Notes: generated by a model from the letters alone, not told the origin. A stretch of 64,000 nt of DNA from Aphidius gifuensis (GCF_014905175.1 NC_057791.1:9868492-9932491); one strand, 5' to 3'; counted from the first letter of the stretch, positions 22,722 to 32,934 are shown. Made by a program: numbers and translations.

Positions 22722-22910
22722 ATGGTTGTTTTGGTTCAATCAACAGTTGTGGATGATGAATTATCAATATTAAAAGCTAATGGTAATTTTAGTTATAATA
22801 ATTGTACTTATAATATTGAGAATATAACTGAAAATTCATGTATACATCATATCAAACGATTAGAAACTAAGTTACATGAAAAAACATCAATTCATTCATT
22901 AGAAGTATAA
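22722..22910 (+). CDS. Small unrecognised ORF (62 aa) downstream of promoter-like DNA
   Basis: The frame opens MVVLVQSTVVDDELSILKAN and ends with a Leu/Lys/Glu-rich stretch (IKRLETKLHEKTSIHSLEV). It lacks the long A/T runs of the flanking DNA and is preceded by about 600 bp of similarly balanced, plus-strand transcript-like sequence starting at the 22.1-kb motifs. It is followed directly by the 98-bp array. There is no recognised domain. The GTATAA overlapping its last codons could be a donor, making it a first exon. It lies inside the TTAA element, so captured host sequence is one reading. Confidence 0.3.
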   Translation: MVVLVQSTVVDDELSILKANGNFSYNNCTYNIENITENSCIHHIKRLETKLHEKTSIHSLEV

Positions 22911-22974
22911 TGGGTTTGTAAAGAAAAATAATTTAAAATAACGTCAGTCTATGGGTTGATAGATTGACATTATT

Positions 22975-23460
22975 ATTTTTATAATTATTATTGATAAATA
23001 ATAACTGTGGTAAACACAGAATTATGCATGTCGTAGTATTTAAGATTCGGAAAAGAATCATTCAATTAAATTATTGATATAATTATTATTGATAAATAAT
23101 AACTGTGGTAAACACAGAATTATGCATGTCGTAGTATTTGAGATTCGAAAAAGAATCATTCAATCAAATTATTGATATAATTATTATTGATAAATAATAA
23201 CTGTGGTAAACACAGAAATCGACATGTTGTTATATTTGAGATTCGGAAAAAAATCAATGAATCAATGACTCAATATAATTATTATTGAGAAAAAATAACT
23301 GTGGAAAACACAGAATTTAGTATCTTGTAAATTTAAGATTCGAACAAGAATCAATGGCTCAATATAATTATTGGTAATCAATAATAACTGTGGAAAACAC
23401 AGAATTTAGTGTCTTGCAAATTTTGGATTCGAAAAAGAATCAATGATTCAATATATTAAT
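22975..23460. repeat. 98-bp tandem repeat, 5 copies, each with two hairpins
   Basis: ATAACTGTGG recurs at 23001, 23099, 23197, 23295 and 23384. Each unit carries CTGTG-N5-CACAG and GATTC-N5/6-GAATC inverted repeats that stay perfect although the loops and spacers vary. Confidence 0.95.
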
Positions 23461-23548
23461 ATAATAATATTAATAATTATTTTAATTAATTAATAATATT
23501 AATTATTAGACACTTGTCGCATATAAACAAAATTCATATGCTTTATTA

Positions 23549-23785
23549 TTATATTGTTGTTAATAATAACAGATAATAATTTTGATAATCCGTTGTAAAC
23601 AGTAATGTTTGTTTACAATAAAAATAAAGAGAGAAATCTCTTTCATTAGATCTTAAGTTGTCTCTTAACCGATCGGTAAGACTCGTCTTTCCGATCGAAG
23701 TATAGGGCTCCAGTGATGCCACTGGGGACCTATAGATGGAGCGCACGGCACCCCGAGATAAGGCAGAATCGCGTTTCATGTCGCC
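23549..23785 (-). CDS. GC-rich 76-aa ORF beginning in the TTAA element's right TIR, with embedded hairpins
   Basis: The ATG lies in the TIR (GGCGACATGAAACGCG). About 50 codons follow with balanced use (MKRDSALSRGAVRSIYRSPV, then …GKTSLTDRLRDNLRSNERDF) before the frame degrades into T-rich sequence at 23630 and lower. The same DNA folds strongly: CCAGTG-GCAT-CACTGG inside TATAGG…CCTATA (about 23702-23736), and CGATCGG…CCGATCG around AAGA-CGAG-TCTT (about 23669-23698). It could be a coding fragment or a structured RNA; no family is recognised for either. Confidence 0.3.
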   Translation of the reverse strand, partial: GDMKRDSALSRGAVRSIYRSPVASLEPYTSIGKTSLTDRLRDNLRSNERDFSLYFYCKQTLLFTTDYQNYYLLLLTTI

Positions 23786-23930
23786 TTAAAATAACTAAAT
23801 TTTTTTTTTTTTTTTAAATTTAGTTTTCAGATAACATTAAAGAAACTATGAAATATTACTGTAGTGGGGTAGTAATAATCATAGCTGCCCTTATTTCACG
23901 GACTAATTCCCACTTATTATAAATTATAAT

Positions 23931-24612
23931 AAGTGATGCCGCGAGACGAGATGAGACAAGATTTAGCTCCCTCTCGTCTCCTTTCGTCTCTCGTCAGCTA
24001 TCTGTCGTCTCGTCTCTACTTCTCTCGGTCAACAATTTATTCTTTAGTAGTTTTATTTGCAATGAAAATAGTAGAATCATAACTTTGATTTTATAATTTT
24101 ATAATAAATGTTTTGTTTTATTTTTTAATACGAATTATTTATGCTCAGATTATTTAGTTATTTCGGTAATTTTTCTGCAAAAAACAAATATAATATGGAG
24201 AATCAATTTATTTTATATACTGTACTACATAAAAACAAGAAGCAATATAAATAATATTATAATCGACATTGATGAAAAAAATCAAAAATTTATTATAATA
24301 GATTAAACAAAATTATGAAAGTGTATAATGTATAATAACTGAGCCAAAAAAAATTTTATTAAAAACAAGTAATTTAAAACGGGTTTGAAATGTTATCATA
24401 AGTAGATTAAAAATATATAAAAATAAAAAAAAATAAAAACACGAACTAAGTTATTTAACTCTTGACTTTTCTCTCGCAAATCGACATCGGTGTCTCGTCT
24501 CGTCTCGTCTCTCGTGACGAGAGAAATTTCGTCTCTTGTCTCGAATTTTATCGTCTCTCGTCACCTTTGTCTCGTCTCGTCTCGAAATCTCTCGTCTATT
24601 GTGGCATCACTA
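23931..24612. mobile_element. hAT-type MITE, 682 bp, CGTCTC-rich TIRs
   Basis: Ends are AAGTGATGCC and GGCATCACTA, with 8-bp flanks ATTATAAT (23923-23930) and GTTATAAT (24613-24620), 7 of 8 matching. This is the hAT duplication length. Both ends are long inverted blocks built of CGTCTC/GAGACG repeats. A sister copy in opposite orientation is at 48807-49487. No transposase, so it is non-autonomous. Confidence 0.85.
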
Positions 24613-24620
24613 GTTATAAT

Positions 24621-25138
24621 AATTATTATTATATTTTATCTAAATTTTTAACGTAGTTTGCAGGAATTTATTATTCCATTTTTTATTATTTTTATTTTAT
24701 TCATTAACCTTAATAAAAATGCGGTGAAACACATGATAATTATATAAATTTATACATATGTGATATGGTTTATCTTTTAAAAATTAATAAACACGTTACA
24801 TTTTTATTTTGATGCCTGAAACAATAAGTTCTTATTTAATTTTTTTTTTCGATTTATTCTTACTGTATAGTGGAGTAGAAAATTTGAGTCAATTCAGTTA
24901 GTTTTCCCACGAAACTACTAAATTTTACTGTACACCACATTTGTTTGAGTATCTACAGCATCTTTTGCTGCGGGTTTTTCTCCGTATACTGATGAAGGAA
25001 GAGCAACATTATAATATATGCTCGTAGTATAGGTATATAAATGAATATGTAAACATGCTGGTGGCTAAGATGCGTCTAGAAGCTGTAGCTAAATTCCATC
25101 CCATCGCAATATTCCTCTTTTGTTTTAGGTACACTCAC
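24621..25138. other. No gene seen
   Basis: AT-rich sequence between the hAT MITE and the possible exon. It contains TTTCTCCGTATAC near 24979, the terminus type shared by many repeats here. Confidence 0.5.
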
Positions 25139-25322
25139 CTCTAGTATTTGCAATTGCTAAATTGCGTCCAACTTCCACGAAATACCCGATCAAGTTTGGA
25201 TGACAGGTCGGGTAGATATTAATTTTGTTCCGTGGAAAAATAAGGATATACGAATTGCATCCGGTTGATTCTCGAGCTGAGCCCATCCATTTTGCAATTT
25301 CACTATTGCCATTTCCACTCAA
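25139..25322 (-). CDS. Possible orphan coding exon, unrecognised
   Basis: On the minus strand a frame runs from about 25322 (SGNGNSEIAKWMGSARES) through …PTCHPNLIGYFVEVGRNL and reaches a strong donor, AGAG|GTGAGT, at 25139/25138. The frame stops shortly after. Codon use is balanced and the peptide mixes hydrophobic and charged residues with two Cys. The start is unclear: the first in-frame codon is TTG at 25322, and an acceptor TTTGAG lies nearby. No neighbouring exon was found. It may be a real exon of a long-intron gene or a captured fragment. Confidence 0.35.
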
Positions 25323-25329
25323 ATATTGT

Positions 25330-26024
25330 ATTTAAGATGGAATGTACATTATGGGGATATATACAGATCATATAATATGTTTGTAGATATCCATATATTT
25401 CATATTATATTTATACAATATATGTCCACAACATACATATAGATGTATATTAAAATATAGTATTCGCACAAAAATAAAAACACAACTTGAAATTAATTAT
25501 CATTTCGTAAAACTCTTCAAATGACACTTATATTTCACTTTTGATTTAATGTTTACATATAAAATTTGTTATTCATTTTTAAGTAATCAAAATATATATT
25601 ATTATACTATACTGATTCACTAGGCTTTGCTTGGTTTTTTTTTTGATTTCAAAGTTGTCATCCGATGTTATCACTGTTCAAAAAAAATTCAAAGAGCAGC
25701 CAAATCTAGACGATATTTCTATTTCAAACTTAATAATTTTATTTTTTTATGAATTTTTTGATTATGGAATTTTTTGTAATAACTGTTTCGTAATTTGTTT
25801 TTTGTAATTTGTTGTTTTTAAATTTGTAACTTGATTTGAGAAAAAATTAATAGATTAAACAATTGCAATTTTATACAGTTTTTTTTGGAAGGGTTATATT
25901 TCTTATATTGATACGATATTCTTGTTATGCATAAACCGTTTGAATTATTACGTTTGTTCTTCAAAGTCTCCGTTACAAATATATATATATATATATAAAT
26001 ATATAATGTATAAATATATATATA
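25330..26024. other. AT-rich, no gene seen; TA microsatellite at 25980-26022
   Basis: Contains TATATA arrays at 25980-26000 and 26010-26022 and no supported ORF. Confidence 0.6.
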
Positions 26025-26025
26025 C

Positions 26026-26251
26026 ACGGAGAGAAGACTTCTTTCATAATTACGGGATGTTCCAGTAATACCACGACGTAATACCATTCACTTAATAATT
26101 CAGGGTTTTTTTTTTTAGAATTTCGTTGGTTTTTAGTAAAATCTAATGGAGCATCCCGTAAAAATTGAAGGAATGGTCTTACGTCTTGGGAACTTGTGAT
26201 ACTGAATTATCAAGTTTTCCAACGCAAAGTCAAAAGGAGTCTTCTCTCCGT
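26026..26251. mobile_element. 226-bp MITE, TIR ACGGAGAGAAGACT
   Basis: ACGGAGAGAAGACT at 26026 is exactly inverted at 26238-26251. Inner blocks also pair (TTACGGGATG at 26051 with CATCCCGTAA at 26152). No ORF. ACGGAGA-type termini recur elsewhere in the window (14296, 27892). Confidence 0.85.
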
Positions 26252-27885
26252 AAAGATATTAACTTTTGCTAATCAAGTTATTAGTGTAAATATCGTAAAT
26301 TAATTTATTAGATGCGTGCTAAAAAAAAATTCGAACTGGAGTACACCAATTCTATAATGGTGATTTATTTGTGATTGCTGTGAAGTTTCTTTTCTTAGTA
26401 AGAATATTGGTAATAATGTGATGCAGTAGCCACGTATGTGATACTTTATGATATATTATATTACGCAAGAATGGACTCATATCAGCGAAGCAGGCGGATG
26501 GTTCTCAATTCTAAGCGTTTGCTTTCTGCTTGGCGCGCGGTACGTAAGAGGATTATGTATATATTCTTTTCCAGTAGGTAAGTGGTGGGTATATGCCTTA
26601 CTTTTCACAGGAGTAACTATTGTTATTTATTATCCGATGTGATTAGTCGATGATGCAGGTAAAGCTACCACAGGGGGTCTTCTATTATGTTGCAACAACT
26701 AGTGAAGGTCCCGATGAATAACAGATAAATAGCGATACACATTGAGCTATTCTATTTTGTCGAACAAAACCAATTTCATAATGTTTCTTTTCATTGAATG
26801 TGTTCAGATCGTATATTGCTACTCCCTAAATTTTAACTATTCAAATATTCTTCGTTCTCAGAAACAAAATCTAATGAGACAAAATAATGTGATGTATGAA
26901 AACTTATTGGCACAAAAATTAGGTTGATTGACATGTTTAGCAAAGCAGATTTTCATTTTTTTGCATTTATTTTTGTAATAATATTAAAAAACTAGATAGG
27001 ATGGGTGGATTTATGATTTCACATCGATCGAAATATATGTATAGTCCAGTCTCACATGATGTTTTACTGAATGTGTTAGAACTTTGTATGTATGTTCATT
27101 TTTTAATAATTATATATATATTTTATCGTAAGTGCTAAAAGGTTCCACATGTTCCGTTACAATTTCTACGGAAATAAAACCATCCAATTGATTCTCGAAA
27201 GTATTACTAGAAAATGAATGGACCATTGAATTTTATGAAAAAAAAATAATAATGGTGCTTATTGAAAAATTGTGGGGTAGTTGATACCAATTTTCATTGG
27301 ATCCTTTCAGTACGCTTCGTAGACTAAATTATGATTTAAATTGAAAAACGCTACATACGAGCTCGAGACAAAACATAACTATGTTGTGGCAGGGGACAAC
27401 TTGTTATCTTTTGAGTGCCGTTAGAGATACTTTACAATAACCGTCAGCTATTTAATGGCAAAGCAGATCAACAGTAATGACAAACCTGATTAATATACAT
27501 GAGACTTAATTATGCCGTTTTATTTGTGTTTTCGTGTAGCTGTCCTTGAACGCTAGATATTCAAGTTAAAAATTAAGACTTCCATCGGCTGTACAATCTC
27601 ACGTGATTATTAAAACTCAACTCTTACGTTGTTATATTACTAAAGCTATCCTTTTAATTGTAATTTACTTTGATTATGAATCTGTAATGACAATATTGGA
27701 CTGATGAATTATGAAATTATAAATTTATCATGGGGGGTTATTTATAAAGGATTCTGGTGACACCCTGATTGAATTTTGAATCAAATTGCTGATGTAATTC
27801 AAATCAGATTTGAAATATCAGTAATTTCATAGACACTGTTAAAAATGTCAGCCTGAAATTCAATGTACATATCCTGGAAGCAGTT
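26252..27885. other. No gene supported
   Basis: Mixed-composition sequence. A 64-aa plus-strand ORF at 26448-26642 is hydrophobic with two possible membrane segments (SILSVCFLLGARY, WVYALLFTGVTIVIYY) but has no other support. Confidence 0.4.
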
Positions 27886-27889
27886 GTAC

Positions 27890-28555
27890 ACGGAAAGAAA
27901 AAAAAAACACTGCAAAAAAAAATTCTATACTTGATAACAAAATCTCTTTAAATAGAATTTTCGTTCTAGAAAACTTTTAGATTTAAAAGAAGGAAAAAAA
28001 TTCTTGTTGTGAATGGAATATTTCTTGTTAAAAGACAAAAAAATCTTTGAAACATGACAGATTTTGATTTGAAATAAAACTGAATTGGTTTAGAAAAAGG
28101 GGAAATTATTCTTGTAATAACAAAAAACTTCTTAAAATGAATGCTAAAAAAGTCTTGAATTTAGACGAATACTTCTTAAAAAAAAACCTTTTTGTTCTCA
28201 CTTCAAGAACAACAGTTCTAAATTTTAGAACAAGAGTTCTTGGAAAAAATCAAATTGTTTCTTAAATTGAGAAGAAAAAAATTGCTATCTAGGCAAATTT
28301 AGATTCAATTCAAGAAGTAAATTACTACTGATTTAAATTTATAAATAAAATTATTTATTTGACAGTACTTTTGTTAATTAACAGAAGTACAGTGCAGCTT
28401 CACATTGTGAACAACGTTCTTTCTTCATAAACTTATAACCTATGAGGGAATCGAATCCTCGACCGACGCGAACCCCGATATCTTAAACCTAACGACTTTC
28501 AAATCTAAAAATTTCCTAGAACAAAATTTCTATCTGATAAAACTTTTTTTTTTAG
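27890..28555. mobile_element. Copy of the AGAACAAAA/TTCTTG foldback family with tRNA-like block
   Basis: Shares with 51300-52865 the sequence TTCTATACTTGATAACAAAA, CTTAAACCTAACGACTTT and TTCCTAGAACAAAA. The ends pair (TTCTAGAAAACTTTTAGAT near 27965 with ATCTAAAAATTTCCTAGAA near 28504). A B-box-like GGATTCGATTCC lies on the minus strand at 28458-28447. No ORF. Confidence 0.7.
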
Positions 28556-28559
28556 TGTA

Positions 28560-29215
28560 AGTTTTACTATGTTACTATACTATTGATAGAAGTTTTCAAA
28601 TTTTTGGTATAATGTAATATTGCATTTATTCTTTTGTATTATGTACATAATATATTTTATTAACGATACAATTATCATTTTCAATTGTATTGTGTAACAA
28701 GATATTTTTCACTATCGTAAAAATTAACTTTTTTTTTGTTAAAACATAATACGATTTTCTCTTTATGTATAAGCACATGTACTCATATTTATTTTCATGT
28801 ACCTGGTACTGGAAAATCATTGCTAGTACTGTGCTGTCATTTTCAGACGAGATGTTAGAAATTTGATGCATGGGACTATACTGTAAAAAAGTTTTTATAT
28901 TTACAGGTTTCATAATTTTTTCAGAGATTCATATTTTTATTTACAAAATCATTTTTAAATTTTACATGTGTTACTGCAGCAACATCAGATCGACTCGTGA
29001 ATTGGAGTTTCTCGAAATATTTGTCATGGTTTTTTATTTTGTTGAAAGACTAAAGAAAGATGACAAATAAAATTTATAATACTGTACAGTGATCCTTATG
29101 TAAAATGCTGGGATTTCAATTGACGATACGTAAAAAATCATTCCTACTACTGTACTGTATTTTTCAAGCAACAATACTTGAATATTACAGGACAGTACAC
29201 GATTGAAAATTACAG
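28560..29215. other. No gene seen
   Basis: AT-rich. CTACTGTACTGTAT-like and CATACTGTA-like phrases are scattered but form no clear repeat unit. ORFs at 28626-28913 and 28870-29070 overlap on opposite strands and look incidental. Confidence 0.5.
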
Positions 29216-29221
29216 TCCCAG

Positions 29222-29788
29222 GATGAAAAAATTGAGGTAGTATAATGAAATATATTTTTGGTTGATACTTGAAATTGTATCCCTAAGCACCATTAAAAGT
29301 ACTTTCTGAATATCGCTTGAAAAGTATTTTTAGCGGGATGATGTTTGACGAGTATTTGGAATACAATTGTATCCGGTTGAAATACCTGCTGATTATTGGA
29401 AAAAAAAAAATTTCAACAAGACCGCATTTTACCAAATAATATTAATATGATTTATCTTGATAAATTAAAATACCAGAAAAAAAGATTTATTGTTTTTTAA
29501 TATTTAATAACTTTATTATTATTATTTTTTTTTTTTTTAGACAAATAACAAACTACAATTATGACAACTAACATTTACAACATGTGACAAGTCTAGGTTT
29601 GTGGCGCGTAAAATCTCGTTTACGATTGCATTCATGGTATAAAATATCGTGTGTAACTCGAGTAGTAAGTGTGTGTGTTATGAAATGGTGTTTATTTGGT
29701 AAAATGCGGTCTTGTTGAAATTTTTTTTTTCCAATAATCAGCAGGTATTTTAACTGGATACAATTGTATTCCAAACACTCTTGTTACA
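29222..29788. mobile_element. Inverted-repeat element of the GGATACAATTGTAT family
   Basis: Arms of about 95 bp: 29343-29444 (GAATACAATTGTATCCGGTT … CAACAAGACCGCATTTTACC) and inverted 29690-29788 (GGTAAAATGCGGTCTTGTTG … GGATACAATTGTATTCC). The left flank 29222-29342 continues into the same family as 6795-7018 inverted. Confidence 0.8.
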
Positions 29789-30930
29789 CAATATACTAAT
29801 ATATCATTTTTTACTTGAAATATGATGGCGAATATTTGGTTATTTGTGATAAATTATTCACTAATGATTATAATTACTAATAATAAAAATTATTTGTTAT
29901 ATTATATTATATATTATGAAACGTTTAACTGACTAATGTTTAGTTAAAAAAAATTTTTTTATTGACTATACTTATACTACTTACAAAAATTAACATAAAA
30001 AAACGTAAATCGAAAATAAATTTTAATTATATCTTTTTACGAATTTAAATGACGTAAATTTTCAATTTACTTTATAATTTTGGAAAATATAATTCAAATA
30101 TAAATTATATTTACTTTTTATTTAGAAAAAATATAAATTAAATTTATTTTGTATCTTGATTATATCTATATCTCTAATTTTTGAACTTCATAGTTAGAAT
30201 TCCAAAAATAAAATATATAATATTCGATTGAAATATATTGACAAATACTTAGTTATATATGTGCAGCTTACCACAGCTATTAATTTTTTTTTTAGTTCCA
30301 AAAAAAATCATGTATCCTGATTAAGTCCGAATCCAGGATCTGGATCCATTATAGATCATGTATCTTTACCACACCCAGATCAAGTATCCTCATGAAATCT
30401 AGATCTGAATCTTACAAAAAAGCGTTACATCCTGATCAAGTATGGATCCAGCATCTAGATCCAGGTTCTATTTGAAATCAGGCAAGCCTGATTTGAACCT
30501 GACCTGAAATTCTACTCGGACGGCTCATGGCCGATGTGTACCAGTTAACTCTAAAATAGAGGCAATTAGATGCTTTCTACCGAGACTACTCGAAAACTAG
30601 TAGTATTAGTTATTGGTATAAGTCGATAATTCCAACAAGCTAATTAACTAATAATCATTGCCGAGAGCGCGAGAACTGCTAATTCTCGTTAGAAAACATT
30701 CACTAGCTAATTCACTCGGCATCACTCAGGAATATTCTTACGATTTGCAAGTTATCGCTATAATTCGCTCAAGACTAAAAACTAGTTAACAGCAGATAGT
30801 ATTTTTATTCCGAACTATAGTTTAGATTTTTGATGCAGTTTTTGTTTTTTTATTAAATTTGTATTTCAACCGGGTTCGAGCCTACGACTTCCTATTTACT
30901 AAATATATGTCCTAACGCATATATAACAGA
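29789..30930. other. No gene seen; short duplicated block
   Basis: AT-rich to 30290. 30305-30480 has two diverged copies of a unit with GGATCTGGATCC / GGATCCAGCATCTAGATCC. No ORF. Confidence 0.5.
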
Positions 30931-30934
30931 GAGG

Positions 30935-31250
30935 AATAAAAGGTAAAATTTACAAAAAAAAAGTAAAATTTACCTTTTTTGAGATGAAACGAGGGACGCC
31001 AAAAGACAAAAGGTAAAATTTACCAAACAAAAAATTTTATAAGATTGAAGCTGTAGTTTACCGATGGACGGTGTTAAATTAACATTTAATTTTCGTTATC
31101 GCTTCCATTACTCCGAAAAAAAGTAAAATTTACCTTTTAAGGCGTTAAAGTTGTTTTTACATTTTTAATTAGTAAAGTTTGTGTTACTCTTAGTAGGTAA
31201 AAATTACCAATTTTCGATGGTAAAAATGCAAAACCAAACTGTTAATACAA
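30935..31250. repeat. GGTAAAATTTACC-rich repeat
   Basis: AAGGTAAAATTTACC and related palindromic phrases occur several times (30941, 30964, 31009, 31122). Similar phrases recur at 34120-34330, 46985-47160 and 48055-48160, where they border the composite element of that region. Confidence 0.7.
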
Positions 31251-31307
31251 CAGGATATTTATTTGTTAGGGAATTTTAATTTCCTATTGTTTTCGCTTTC
31301 CTTCTGG

Positions 31308-31624
31308 ACCCCCCCCCCCCCCAACCATGGTAGACACCCCCCCAAAAAATTTTCTAAGTTCCTTAATCTTAACCAATACGATATATATGGAAAATATAAA
31401 GAAAAATATAGAAAAGTCACTGAATATAAAGAAAAAAAAGATAAATATGGGAAAATATCAGTAAATATAAAGAAAAATATAGAAAAGTGACTGAATATAA
31501 AGAAAAAATCGATAAATATGGGAAAATATCAGTAAATATAAAGGAAAATATAGAAAAGTGACTGAATATAAAGAAAAAAAACGATAAATAAGGGAACATA
31601 TCAATTATGCCCCCCCCCCCCCCA
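31308..31624. repeat. 71-bp satellite bracketed by poly-C tracts
   Basis: A C14 tract lies at 31308-31322, a shorter one at 31337-31343 and a third of about 16 C at 31608-31623. Between them GAAAAGTSACTGAATATAAAG recurs at 31411, 31482 and 31553, a 71-bp period. Poly-C of this length is rare in such AT-rich DNA. Confidence 0.9.
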
Positions 31625-31879
31625 AGATGAATATGGAAAATGAAGAAAAATATAGAAAAATAAAGAATATATAAACGAATAAACAAAAATATAGAAAAAT
31701 GACTGAGTATAAAGAAAAATACGATAGTTATAGGAAAATATTAGGAAAATATCAGTAAACAAAAAAGAAAAGTATAGCAAAATATCATGGAAAAATCATA
31801 TTTTTCAACAAGATTTTTCAACAAAAAGATTTAAAAAAAATTTATTAACACGATAAATTATTAAATATTCAATTTAAAC

Positions 31880-32506
31880 AAAATATATACGATCACTGGA
31901 GGATTATTGAGAAAAATTAATGAACAATACCCGGTCAATAAATAATAAAGAAATAATGATACCAGTAGAAGCTAATATAAAATTCGATGACGATGAGGAA
32001 AATGAAAATATACAAAACATTAATTTCGAGTTTAAAAAAATACAAGAAATTGTACATATACCAATTAATTCATTTGCAGGCAAAATAATTTTAGCAAAAA
32101 AAAAAAAAAAAAGAAAACTATTCAATAGTAATAATGACATTATTTAGATATCATCGCAATCATAATAGCAATAAATAAAGTGGAATTTATATATGCAATG
32201 TCAGGACAGTTATTAAAATAAAGAACAATAACATTAGCAGACGACAGTGATTATGAAGTAAAATAAAATTTAAATGAAAAAAAGTTTGATTAAACTAAAT
32301 AAAGATAATAAATTTACCAAAGAAAATATATTTTAGATTGAACTAACTATATGGAATGAAAAGGCAGAAAATTTCTAGGGGAAAAGGGTGATGTGATAGC
32401 ATTAAAGGAATTAAAAATAAATGAATATAACAAAATTAAAAATATAATGACGACTTCAGCAACAACTAAAACGTTAAATCATGATTCAACCGAGAGAAAA
32501 AAGTAA
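31880..32506 (+). pseudogene. Decayed replication protein A large-subunit-like (RPA1) OB-fold protein
   Basis: Three collinear fragments match the RPA1 layout around DNA-binding domains A and B. At 31883, YTITGGLLRKINEQY matches the last strand of domain A. At 31920-32100, after a frame change, an acidic linker (DDDEENE) is followed by NINFEFKKIQEIVHIPINS, the start of domain B. At 32336, IELTIWNEKAENF, and in a shifted frame at 32381 EKGDVIALKELKINEYN then a Thr/Ser strand (TTSATT), match the domain-B core usually written as a TLWG motif followed by an AIKG strand. RPA1 binds single-stranded DNA in replication and repair. Here the gene has stops and frame changes, and the sequence between 32150 and 32330 is not recognisable. 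No introns are apparent. Upstream domain N and the C-terminal zinc-ribbon domain were not seen. Origin is open: a host retrocopy or the RPA gene some Helitrons carry. Confidence 0.7.
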
Positions 32507-32584
32507 ATAGAATAAATACAATCGAACTTGACAATTTTGTAATAAATATTTAACATTGACAGGCTAAAATCATAGTACAACAAA

Positions 32585-32680
32585 ATGAATAAAAACAGAG
32601 AGTTTAAAAGGTTAGAAGAAAGCGATTCTGGACATGGAGATGACCCATTAGAAGAAACAAGCAAAATGAATGAAAATTAA
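32585..32680 (+). CDS. Short acidic ORF downstream of the RPA1-like remnant
   Basis: Thirty-one codons beginning MNKNREFKRLEESDSGHGDD, same strand as the RPA1-like gene and 80 bp beyond it. Codon-like but too short to classify; it may be a further decayed piece of the same gene or a chance frame. Confidence 0.2.
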   Translation: MNKNREFKRLEESDSGHGDDPLEETSKMNEN

Positions 32681-32792
32681 ATAAATTTTAGCTGTAACAA
32701 TAATCATTGTAACAATAGAGAATGAAATAAGATTGTAGTCACGAATTTCAATATATTCAAGAAGAAATTAAAATTCCCCCCGCAGGGAAGGC

Positions 32793-32812
32793 ACAGTTGC
32801 TTCAGCAACTGT
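32793..32812. repeat. Perfect 8-bp hairpin
   Basis: ACAGTTGC-TTCA-GCAACTGT, placed between a C6 run and an A/T homopolymer upstream of a tRNA-like module. Confidence 0.8.
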
Positions 32813-32859
32813 ATGATCATTTTTTTTTTTTTGTTTTTTTCGCAATTATGGCACTGCCT

Positions 32860-32934
32860 GGTATCGAACCCCTCCACCCTAAACACTACCTAATTCTGCC
32901 TAATACTAAAACCGTGCTTTAACCGACTTAACCA
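32860..32934 (-). other. tRNA-like Pol III module
   Basis: On the minus strand an A box TGGTTAAGTCGG (32934-32923) and a B box GGTTCGATACC (32870-32860) are 52 bp apart. The same module occurs on the plus strand at 47892-47966. The shared flanks (CGTTCGTGGTTAAG, ATTAGGTAG) show a tRNA-derived repeat family rather than a functional tRNA. Confidence 0.6.

Larger units (their letters stand above)
21372..23789. mobile_element. TTAA-bounded TIR element, 2.4 kb, with tandem arrays and promoter-like cargo
   Basis: TTAA|GGCGACATGAAACC at 21372 is matched by the inverted GTTTCATGTCGCC|TTAA ending at 23789; the TIRs agree over about 29 bp (inner part CGATTCTGCCTTA) with two mismatches. The TTAA on both sides suits piggyBac-type insertion, and 2.4 kb is an ordinary size for such elements. 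However, no transposase frame is present and the TIR does not start with the usual CCC. Inside are a 144-bp array, a promoter-like segment, a 62-codon ORF, a 98-bp array and a GC-rich ORF beginning within the right TIR. Confidence 0.65.

Noticed and set aside
26448..26642. 64-aa hydrophobic ORF as a membrane-protein exon
   Set aside because: No homology recognised, no repeat of the frame elsewhere, and acceptor/donor-like motifs in it (TTTTCCAGTAGGTAAGT) do not keep a frame.
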